A stretch of DNA of 64,000 nt from Numida meleagris. Lineage: Eukaryota; Chordata; Aves; Galliformes; Numididae. The stretch covers positions 101,976,671 to 102,040,670 of the forward strand of contig NC_034409.1 of NCBI RefSeq assembly GCF_002078875.1, given 5' to 3'. Every line of letters starts with the position of its first letter. Positions within the stretch are counted from its first letter, which is position 1. The position numbers and the translations under genes are program-made. This document shows, piece by piece, positions 49,901 to 61,900 of this stretch. The notes beneath the pieces are model-generated. The model saw only the letters and a program-made list of their open reading frames with translations. It was not told the origin of the DNA and did no database searches.

Positions 49901-52900
49901 GCATGCATGCGGCAGACCACAGCCTGAGTACCAAGCAATTTGCACCTCTGTTTTGGGCTTCAAGCCCTTGCCTTTCTATCTTCGTCCCTGGCAGTCATCT
50001 TGGCTGTTTGAGCAGAATTACCTAGTGCTCCCACTTTTCCTCCCACAGTCCTGCCATGCCTCCTGCCTGGGCACTGGTGTCCGATGGCAGGGCAGAGTTC
50101 AGCGTGGCCATCCCTGGCAGGGTGATTGCTCCTGCTGTCCAAGCACTGCTGCCAGCTATGTAGAGGTGGAGGTAGGACTGGCTGGAGGAAGGGTATTTCT
50201 AGGAGGCCAGCTGCAAATACTTAATGCTCTGTAAGAACTCTTACTAGAGGAGAAACTACTTGAAAGTCAGAGCTGCTTTTTGAGGAATAAAAATGATCAG
50301 TCCAGTGTTCAGATCAGCTAGGTGTGTTCAGACAAAAATATTATCTTCTCCAATTACATTTCTGAGTGTTACTTTTTCCACTCATGTGAGAGGAAAATGT
50401 TTCAAGAAGTAATACGTAAGAAAATGATACCAGTTCTCTAATTCAAAAGTTTTGTTCTTGTTTCTTGGCCTTTAAAAAAAAGAAGTATTGTGTATGGCCA
50501 ATCAGACACAATAGCTCCGTATATGTGAACAGAGCAGTTTGTAGACAAGAAAAGCTTCATCTTTTTTTGGAGCTTTGTTATTAAAAGAAAATATATAAAG
50601 TTCCTTATATGCTTAAATGAAACCAAACTCACATTAATAAGTTCTGAATTTTACTTTCTTTTGTTTGCAGTATTGCAATGTATTATCTTCCCACTGAAAA
50701 GCAACATTTTGAGGATAAAGCACTTGCTTATTTGGGCTTCGGGTTTGTGTTCCCCCTCCCCCTTGTACCAGCAGTGTAGTCAGAAGTGAAGAGAGGTTAG
50801 GCTTGCTGCATTTGTTAGTTTGTTGTTGGGAAATGTTAATCTTTGCCTTGTGTCAGAGCTGGGCCAGGCCTTGATTAGCTGCATGGTGGTGGTGGCCTCT
50901 CTGACAAACGTTTTACTGCTGGTTTTGTCTATATTTAGACATCTACATCAGCATCTAAGTCCTTGTTGCTCAGGTCACAGAATGTAGATGAAGGTATCTG
51001 GTATTAGAAACTTAAATATGCGGTCTGTCCTCCTCTAGCATTTCCTGTGGTTCATCTCCATCTTCTCCAGGAAGCTCTTTATTCCATCTGGGAGTTTGAT
51101 TCTAAATAGGGAAGAACACAAATCTCATACAGATACACAGATCACTCTGTAATTCTTCATCATTTTCTTCATGAAATCACGAGCTTGAGAGAGGCATTTA
51201 TATCATATTTTGTATTATAAGTCTCCTGAAATCAATGGAGTTGGATGACCATAACATTTCCTGTGGCAGAGAAAAGACTTCAACTGTTAATAATATCAGT
51301 TCATTCAGTCAAGGCTTAGTTTTTCATGCTTTAGTAGGGAATGTCTGTACAAAAGAAGCAGTGAAAATATTGCGAAAAGGACAGTTTGAATGTGATGAAA
51401 GCATTTATCAGAAACCTTGTTTACTCTGTCTGGAAACTGAATAATGGAACCATTGCTTCTGCTGACTGCCAAGACCACCAGTCAACAAATAAAAACATTT
51501 TAGAAAGTTAAAAAGTGCACGGAAGTTTTAAAAAGTTTGCTCTGTATTAAAAGTACTAAATTCCAAGAGACTTCCTATGGTACTTTGGTACTTTATAACT
51601 AGATTTGATTGCCAATGAACTTGCTAAGTCTCCCATAACGCTGCTGTAATAACTTCACTTTTAAATTCTGTATGACATGGATGTTGACAAAACCAAAGCA
51701 TCACACGATGATTAGAAAAGTATAGAAAATGTGTCAGGCGAGGAAAGCAAAACTCTGAGTTGCTTTCATCCAGCTTACATGAATTGTTTGGAGGAAAGAT
51801 AGCTGCTTATTTCCATGGTAGAAGTAGACTAGACTAGATATAACCTAGACTAGCTGTCTGAAATTGCTTGAAGAGTTGCAGTTGCTACCAAAAAGTAGCC
51901 GCAATGTCACTATCTGTCACTGTTGCTATCACTTTTGCTTGGTATAATGTTGTTCCTTCCATTATGAAAGCATAAGGCCATGTAATGAACATGGGCCATG
52001 TGCAAAATATTGTCACTGGGCTTTCTGTTTTTCCAGTATGGTTTAGCTGGATTTGGCTTACTATATGTACAAAACGTAAGATACCACCCCAGACCTGGGC
52101 TAGCAATTGCCTCCTAGTTGAGTCTGCATGCTCAGCTGGCAAAAATGCATGACAAAATCTTTTTCTTTAAACTTTCCAGAAGTAAGTCTTGATTTATTTT
52201 TCAAGTACCTAGAACAAAAAAAAAAAAGTAAACATAAACAAAAATTAATAAATAAAAAATTGATTTTTAAAGTTTTTGAATACTAGAGTGACACTATTGA
52301 CTACACAAAGCTTACTAATTTGGCTGTGAACTTTTGTGGATTTAGAATGCTGATATTCATATGGCAAGGGAAGATGTAGTTTGTAAAGTGAACAAATCAA
52401 GAAAAGAGTGCACAAAACAAAGAAAATTCAAAATTGTTCAGCAAAAGTAATTAGAACATCTCCTTCAACCTGGCTTAGGCAGAAAGCTCAGAGTCTTACT
52501 ATCTTTTCATGAACTATCTTTACATATCATCTTTCAACGTCTTTTGTATCTGCATTTGAAATGAAAATCTAAATAGACATTGCAGATGTCCTGTACAGAT
52601 GCACATACCTATGTGCAGTAACAGAATAGCCTATGACAGGATCTCTTAGTGTCTGTTTGCTGGGTTCTGTAGAAAGTTTGTCAAGGTGAGTTATTCCACA
52701 AAATACAAGGAAAATCAGACCTTGCTGAAAGTTAGGGATAACAGGATAGACAAGCAGTATCACTGAAAGCTGTAGTTTTTATAAGACCTTTGAGAACAAA
52801 ATCAGAGATGCTGTGTGCACATATTTTGCCGACACAGGAAAATGAGGGTAGATGACACTGAAACCTGAAATAAGCAGGATTAAAAGTAGCAACTGTTACC

Positions 52901-55900
52901 ATTAAATATAACTTCTGGCAGGAGCTTTTTTTGCTTATGTAGCAGGTAGACTTTTATATATATTAATTATGGACAGGCGAGATACTTCCTGAAGTATCGG
53001 AATTAAAAAAATATATAGTCTAAATTGAATTTTTTTAAGGACTATTGTCATTTGTCACCTATGGAAGCTAGAGAACTCTTACCAAAAAATAGCATACAGA
53101 CTTCATGGATTAGAAATGCTTTCTACTGGGAATGCCAGTTCTCTGCCAGAGGACTGCCCTCTGGGTAGGCACTGTAAGGCTTCATGTGGCCTGGTCACAG
53201 GCATTCAGAAAGGCACTGCAGGTGGAACAGGGAGCAAAGACTGCTAGGACAAGCTAGAGGAAAAGAAAGTTTTGTCTGGGAGGGATTAGAGGAGTGCAGC
53301 TTGGAAAGTGCATGAGAGCTCCCAGTAAGCACATCGCAGGGGTAAAATAGGCAGGATAAAGGAGCACCATTTGAATGAAAGCCAGCGCTGGCATAATAAA
53401 AAACTTGTCTTCAGCAAAATGGAACTGGAAATAACAGAATAATTTCTAATCCTTGATGAGGCTTTGAGCTAGTCCCCTAGCTGAGGCAGGGGTCTTGAGC
53501 TGTTCTGACATGACAAGCCCATGGACTGCAGAATTTGATTCTGATAACACGGGGCTGGATTCAGATTTTTGCACGTTCCTCCCAGTCCTTTTTAGATGAG
53601 TATGGGCAAATCCAGGAACTGCTATGTTACTGTTATTCTTTTCTTCTCTAAGGAAATGTGTCAACACTGTAAATATCTGCCAATTCAGAGGTACCCCTTT
53701 GAAATAAGTAAGCTTCACATCTTTCTGAGCTTTTTGTTCAGGACGGTGCCCTCCCAATCTTCTGAAAACGCTTCTCTTAGTGGGAACAGATATACCATTA
53801 ATTCTCTGCACTCTTGTTTATGTCAAAAAGTAGGCTGTTTGACATGGTTGAAATAATTTCCCTATGCTTATGTGTTGCTTCATCTTTTCTAGTAAGCAGC
53901 AAAAAAATGACTAGAGTGTTGCTCCTCCACACGTCTCTTGTGATTACAGTAGAACTGCTTGTTAGATAATGATGCATAAGCCTGTGTTTCATGTACCACA
54001 GGCCAGAAATTACTAATAGGAACTGTATCTCCAAAACCATTCTTAGAAATGTCAATTTTACAAAAGAGCAAACCAAAATATCCAGTCATACAAAAATGTA
54101 ATTGAATTTGCATTTTAAAGTAAAATGCACCATCTTAATTTTTATGTACCAAATAGGTAGCTTTTCGCAATTAAAGTTATTGATTTAGTGTGTAATAGCA
54201 TCCATTAACATTGAAATAGAATTGTATGAACAGAATACTAGCAAACTGATTGTATCTTTTGTTGTCTGTTTATTTTGAGTGGTAAAATACCAATGTAAGA
54301 AAAAATGACACTGAAGAGGAAACAATGGTAGGAGTTTGAAAGCCAGCAACTGGTTCTAAGTGGGAATTAGATATTAAGTCTCAGCATGACTAGATAATTT
54401 TAACTCTCTAAATATATCTTTTGAGTGGGAAGCTGGAATACAGAAACTGAATGCTGCTTTATTTTTTAAACTGATTTAAACCAGCTAGTTTTGTGGAAAC
54501 TATGCTGAAAGCAAAAGCAAGTTTTTTCTTCTTTGAAGTATCACTCTGGGGACTTTCCCCCACTGGGTACTGTTCAAAATTGTTTTATTATGATGCATTT
54601 GTTGTTTGCTGATCTCTGGTAGATACCAGAGATGCTACTTTGGCTCACCCTTGCATTCTTGGATTAGAGCACCGAGACTTCTATATTCTGTCTTGTTAAA
54701 TTTGTGGTTATTATTTGGGTGACTATATGAATGGTGCTATTGCTCATCCACATTGAAATGCAATTAAAAACCCATTCCTAGGACCACATTCACCAAGTAA
54801 TGGACAGCCCTTTCCGTGGGGTCCCAAATTCTCCAAGCTCAGAACTGTGCCATGAAAGCTATTCTGCTGTGGCATTTCTTACATTTAGAACATGGAAAAC
54901 GACTATCTGCTTTAAAATTTCAATGCGGAACTACATACCATCTGCAAATACTTTCAGAGGTCCACACATTAGTCACATCTTTGCACTGGTGTGCATCTCA
55001 AGCCAACATACTCTGCCTCTTGGATAACAACATTTTTAATGTTTATCTCTGAATATGTTTGATAAAAGATGCATTTCTAGTTTAGCTAGAACAAAAGATT
55101 GCAAGATCATAGATAGGAAATGACTGAAGACCTGTGCTTTTCTTTTTCGAAGAATGCAATTGAAGGAATATTATGCTACAAATAAGAGTCAAAATAGAAC
55201 AACAAGAAATAAAAATCTACTTATATTGTGAGAGGCAATTGGATGTTCTTTAACTGGACAGTAATGGAACTATTTTAAGTGCTTCCTTTTGCTTCAAACA
55301 GGTGGCTCAAGCATGCTATTTGGACTTCATTTACAGTCAATTGATTCATGGCTAATAACTTAAAAATACTACACTTCCTGAAAGTGTTGTGGTCAAGATG
55401 TGACAGCCAAGCTTGAGATCCAAATTAAGTTGTACTCTTTTAAGGAACAAAATACACTGACACTTAACCACACTGTATTTTGAAGTTTTTAGTTGAAATT
55501 CTTATGAAGAGACCTAGGACAGGGTGGCTTAATCTGCCGTACTTACTATGCACTGGAAGAACAACAAAAAATCTTTCTGTGCTAACATATTATTATTAAT
55601 AATAATAAGGTATACAGGTTAGGAGGTACGATGCTTTTACATAACTTCACTATGTCTTTTTATCTGATTTTTTTTTAATTACTGTTGTCTTTCTACTCTC
55701 ATCTCACATGCTCCTCTCATGGAAATTGGACGCACTTTGCCAATACTCTTATAGCATTTCTGCTAACTAAGTATATCCCCTTCGGCAGGAAACAGCCATG
55801 AAGAGAAACTGGATACAATCTTGAGCAAACTACTTAGAGACTGAGGCATTGCTGGATCACATGTTATGAAATCTTGGCTTTACCAGAGTCAGCAGTGTAA

Positions 55901-58900
55901 CTCCTCGTGAATCCAGCAGAATCAGCCCTAGTGTCTCAATTCACAGTCTTGTCCATTTTAATAACAAGCTGGAAGAAGCAGGGCATCTATGAAAAAGAGT
56001 GTTTCGTCAATAATTTTCCATATCTTTTATTCTCCTTTTGAGAATTGGAGAATAAGGGCTAGTTTACACTCAAATTACCCTTTTGTTCAGTTCTTAGTTT
56101 CTGCAGTGAAAAGATGCTTGCATATTTTGTAGATATGACCAATGCATCAGCTTTATCATTCCTACTTCGCTATAGCTGAAAAAGGGATAGATGAGGGAGA
56201 AATCTTTCTTTAAACAGTCTTTCATGATACTTTGCCAAGCTGTTATGAAAGCTCTGAAAATCCTTACAAGGTTTGAAGGCTTATGCATATTCACGTGCAG
56301 GAAAGCATTTTTCCCCTTCTACAGAAAGTCATCACTAGGAGTATTTTCAATGCAGCAGCTTTTCTCAAAGTATTCAACTTGTTCTCTTAGTATTCTCACA
56401 GAGATGAATTGAAAATTGTATCTTTCAAAGTATGTGCTTATTCCTAATATTGCATTCAAAAGCAGTATTTTTTTCTTCTTCTGTTCATAAAGCCTCTGCC
56501 TCCTTGTCATGACTCCAAGGAATCGATGCAGGTGTACAAACAGCACTGCAAAATAGCAGAAGAGTATCATGAGGTGAAAAAAGAAATTGCTTTGCTGGAG
56601 GAAAGAAAGTGAGTAACTTTCCTGAAGTATATATTGCTGCATATTCTCCTTGTAAAGTCCTGTTCTAAACGTGAGGGGCTTAGATGATACTTTGTGACCT
56701 TATTCCTCTGCCTGACAGTCACAGTATAGCACAACAGGCCCTTGGTTAGGATTAACTGCGACCACTAAGGACACAGACCTGCTAAAGCTTTGGGCCCTCA
56801 GTTATACAGAAGTCTCTTAAAACCCTCATTGATAGCATTGGGACACTTTATCCTTGTCACACAGCAGTCTAGTTCATATGGAGAAGTTACCTTGGAGTTT
56901 TAGGGTTTCTTTTCACTGTAACTTTTCACACAGGAAGTTTTTCACACAGAGGGTGGTGACGCACTGGAACAGGTTGCCCAGGGAGGTTGTGGATGCCCCA
57001 TCCCTGGAGGCGTTCAAGGCCAGACTGGACGTGGCTCTGGGCAGCCTGGTCTAGTGGTTGGCGGCCCTGCACTTAGCAGGGGGGTTGAGACTTGATGATC
57101 TTTGAGGTCCTTTTCAACCCAGGCCATTCTATGATGATTCTATGATGAACTTTATATATATTTTAACAAAAAGCACAATGGATCCTCAGTTTGATGTAGA
57201 TTACTTGACAATATTAGTAAACTTTTTTTCTGTGTATCATCTCCATGTACATTCACATTTTAGGTGTTCACATCCAGAGTGCTTAAGCTGGAGGGAGAGT
57301 TTTAAATTATTTTTTAATTTTTTTCTCAATGGCCTCTATTCATAGCACTGTCATCTTCACGTGACTATTAAATGACAAAGTGTTTTCTGAGACTCTTTCC
57401 ACTAGAAACCTGACAAAAGGAATTCTGTGAGGGAGGAAAAAGGGTGAGTAGTGAAAGCTTTTACCAGACAACAAACCCCAAGCAATAGCAGTTACTGCAA
57501 ATGCTTTCTTATTTTGATATTCACATTGAGGATGACTTCAAGAAGTGCTGCCTTCCTCAAGGAGAATTACCTCAGTGTGGATATCTGAGATTTCTTGGGA
57601 AAATAAAACCACATAGACATTCTTCCAAGTTCTGCATGAAGTTTCTGCAATTGCTGTAGCTTATGGTGAAAGAAATAGCTCTTAACATGTATGGAAGAGA
57701 AACATTCATAGTACAGCAACAGGGCTTGGAAAAGCTCAAGCAGAGAGGGTTTTGAGTAGAGGGGGAACCATTCTAGATGTGTCATGACAAACTTAGCACC
57801 AATCAACCATGCAGCTCAGCCACGTTTGCATGTGTGGGAGTCTGCAGCTGCAGAAGCAAGCTGAGGGGTTGGAAACTGGTGAAGTCCTGTGGTCTTATAA
57901 GTAAGATAGCCAGAGATCACACTGAATCCAAACTTTGAAGAGTAAGAAAGTGACTCTTGTCTTTATCAGAGTTGATGGCTATAGACAAAATATGGTTAGT
58001 TGTTGCCAAATGCATCAGAAACAGTTGAGGTTTCCAGGTATTGAATCCTCTTCCACTGCAGGATCTGTATGGCACTCAATTGCTAACATATTGGCACAGA
58101 GGTTAAAAAAAGAAGAAACAATAACCTGAAGAATCTTAACACTACATTCTCTCAGTAATTGCACTTGATTCATCATTCATTAAACTTGGCCAATGGAAAG
58201 TAATCGATGTTTTAAAAAATATGTAGAGAAAAGATATACAATTCAAATAATTCTACAATGATTTGTCAAATTTGATCATCTAATATAAGCTGTTTACATG
58301 TCTATTTAATAACCAAGGGAATTCAGTGAGAACCATATATGTTTGTCCCTTATGTAAACGCCAACTCAGTATAAAATATTAAATGGTGGTTTTAGATGCT
58401 TTAGACTTATAAATACAAATGATAGCCTTTGACTAATTGTGTTTTAGAGCCTACCAATACAAATTCATTATTATTATTGACACATTCCTGAATCAGCTAT
58501 GTGCATTTACAAAGAGACTCTTGAAAACTACACTAATATATATGTTCTGCATTTGCAAGAATGAAAAAAAAATGCTGTTTGAATGCATTTTTGCAGTCTG
58601 TGGTACTAGCTAAATTAGAAGGATTTTCCCCTTGAAAATGGCAGATGCATGAATAGAATTGTTTACTTGAGCTCAAAAACTATCCTAATCAACCTCTGAG
58701 ACCAGAGGACAGTTTCTCAGCAGTTGTCATTCTGGATGAATTTAGGGGCTTCAAGCTGCCTTCTCCTTCATTTCCCTAGAGGATGTCAACAGTGGAACAA
58801 AGAGAGGAAGTTTCCACATTTTTACCTTTGCTAAACTTGTTTTGTGGACAGAAGATATCATGTCCAAGAAAATATGATAATACAAGAGCAGCTGAATAAG

Positions 58901-61900
58901 GCAGCAAATAGAATTCTATTACCGTCATTCTTTTGAGCCTCCTAATTGCATATTTGTGGCACAGATGCTCATGTGCTATGTAGCTGTGAAGTGCCAAGAC
59001 ATGAAAGCTGTCCGTGCAGCACCTTTCCCCACCTTTCAACTCTTTTAATCAGAAGAAATAGTTCTACCAGCGTTAGGATCAAAGATTCTTATTTCCAACA
59101 GGTAGGTGCACTGTAGGCATTTGATTTTGAGGCTTAAATAGCTGCAAGTGCGAACTGAAACTTTTTCTCCAGGGAACTATTTACAAAGTCCCTCCCTCCA
59201 GCTAGATTCTCCATCTTTCAGTGTTTTGGAGGAAGGGTCATGATACTGTCTTTCCTCTTTGGGGTGTCTTTCTTTTCTGTATCAGTGTGTTTGGTTTTTA
59301 AGCCTTCCAGAAGAGTTTGGTTGAATTTGGAAGGTGGATGAAAATGTTACTAGGAAATACACGTCTACAGACATGTAAGCATGCATGACTCGAACAGATC
59401 TACCTTGTTTTTATATAAAACTATGCAGAAGGTGGTATGAATGTAGAGATAAGCAAGACATACATGAAGTTTTTGGTCTAGCAATCACTGATTTATATCT
59501 AAAAATGTTCTCAATAGTAACAGTTCGAAAGTTAAAGGAATTTTATAGGTTATCATATGCTGAACTGAAGACGTGAAGAGTGGATCATGATGGCTGGGGT
59601 GACATGCATATCGGGTACTCCTTTCTCAGAAGAGAAGGATGCTTTGTCTTTTCTAAAAGAAGTCCAACGTGATGCAGAGATTTTAGACTCAAGAACACTT
59701 ATAATCAAAGGGAAAACGTGGAGATGTTTGCAGCTTTCTGAACCATGAGCAGATGAAGAAATGTGACAGGCGTCTTAATTTTCTAAATTTGAATTTGAAT
59801 GTATGGAAATGTAGATTCACAATTGCCTAAGACACTTGTCTATTTCTTTTAAATATCAATTTGATAAAATGGATAAAGAATCCCTTGTAACATGAACAAA
59901 TAATTTGTGCAGTGTTCTTCAGCTTCCATTTCTACCAAAGACAGTGAGAAGTGCTGTTGACTGATGGCCCTGCCAGTGTTCTGAATTTCTTCTTCACAAG
60001 TCAGTTCACCTGTGGAACTCAAATGTTGAATCCCACCTGGCAGTATCTGCACCTGTGGTGCCTACTACTAGTAACACTGTGCATACAGAATAGTGACGAT
60101 GGTGGTTGTCAAGCACAAAGCAGAAAATGGACTAGGCATCTTTTCTTTTTTTTTTTTTTTTTTTTTTTAATTTGGTGGCTAGGAGGAAGAAAGTTAACCT
60201 GAAATTAATATCTATAGTTACTAGAGGTGTGGTTGTTTGGTGTTTTTCTTTTCCAGCCTCCAAATTGCAGTGTAACCTTTTATATATAGAAATAACACAC
60301 GTAGGTATACTTCTAGAGGAGGCATCTTTAAGAAATAGAAAGATGAATAACATTGTTTTAAAATAGTCAACAAATATTTACTCTTTTTGAAACTTTTCGA
60401 TGGTTTTCAATTCTTAGTTTGACTCATCTCTCCCTGTAGTGTGTGGATTATCTATGGCTGGAGTACTGAAAGGCAATAGTGTGAACTGACAGGGGTTGCT
60501 TTTCTTCAGAGCAAGAACAGAGCTTATTTTCCCCTCTCTGCTGCGTGCAATACAAAGAAATTAATTAAAGAGAATCTACTAGACTGGGAGTGAGAGAGAA
60601 GATGACAACTATTTCATAAGAAAATGGGAAATGTGAAAGGGAGGTTGCAGGTTCAAAAATGGAAAAATAAGAGAGCAAAGCAAATGAGAAGGTAGATTGA
60701 AGTTAGGAAAAAGACAAAAGGAAGCAAGAAATAGAATTTAAGAAAACATTGGGTAGATTTGCTTTGCTAATATAATTCATCATAGCTCTGTTTGCAGTCT
60801 TCACTCAGACTCTTCCCTTTTATGCCAGCAATACGAAGTAGGAGGGACAAAATCAGTCTGGAATGGGAGACATGATCAAAAAGAAAGAAAAGGGTGTGGA
60901 AGTGAGAACACACCACATTTAGGTCACAGAATGTTATTTAATTTATGTTCCAGAAACACACATGTATTTCCATAACAGATGTTTTTGGTGTCTAAGTTTG
61001 GGTGAAAGGGATGGGATGGCTGGTTATTTTGAGCACTTGTTATATTGCTATTACTAGATAATGACCCTGGATTATGTAGTTAAATATTAGAGTTGCCATG
61101 GTTGCTAGCTATATCTTATATTCTTAGCTCTGGCTGGTTTTCTCTTTTTCCTCCCCCAGACAATTCTAATATAACTGTCCAGAAAATATCACTTGAGCAC
61201 CACCTGATTTAGGATCTGTATTTGCCATGGTTATGATTGTTTTTCCTTCCTTTACACATGTTACAGTAGATATACAGTGGAGATGTCCACTGAATTCTGC
61301 AAGAACCTTCTGTATGCTTTAATGTGTTATCGTGACCTTGGAGTGTTTCTCAGGTCTCAAATTCAAGTGGTTCCTCCTGGCACACTTTCTGGAGTGACTT
61401 TCCCTATGATGTTAAGAGAAGTCCTCTTCAGACTTCCAGATACTGCAGAAAAAGATTGGTGTTAAGGCATAAAAACAATCTTTTATCTTACTATTTTTTT
61501 CATTCTAAACTTGATTTTTCATTATCTTACACATTTCCAAAATACTGGTTAACTTGCCACATCAGTAGAAACTACAGCTTTTCAAATATAAAGAGAAACC
61601 TCAACTTGCCCTGTTGTAGTAAGAAATACTTAGGTACCTTTTATCTGCTGGTATTTGAGAAATAGCTTTATTTACATTAAAACAGGCTATCTAACAGTTT
61701 AAAAATTAGTTACTGGACTTTAAACATGCAAGGTTAGTCTCCTCAGTCAGCAGTTATCATACGGGGGTCTCGTGATTCCTCCTGATGTGAAAGCTGTGTC
61801 AAACATGGGAAAAGTAAATGACCTTATGGCCAACAGAACACGTCAGCAAGGAAGACGTGCGTAGTACCACGTGCATGATCCTGAATACATTGTTCACAAC

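Larger units (their letters stand above)
47725..56492 (+). other. MAP3K7CL intron
   Basis: Intronic DNA with a MIR-like relic near its left end and a modestly GC-richer patch at about 49900-50190 without recognisable coding content. Otherwise nothing was seen. Confidence 0.55.

Noticed and set aside
49900..50190. GC-richer patch with a 111-codon frame, considered as an extra MAP3K7CL exon
   Set aside because: No match to the known protein and no phase-compatible acceptor/donor pair with support; the flanking exons already join in phase without it.
53446..53811. 121-codon minus-strand frame in a MAP3K7CL intron
   Set aside because: No recognisable motif and composition like the intron around it; length is within chance for 64 kb in six frames.
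60146..60353. Possible minus-strand processed pseudogene with poly(A) tail at the poly(T) run
   Set aside because: The sequence to its right does not translate into anything recognisable, and no target-site duplication was seen.
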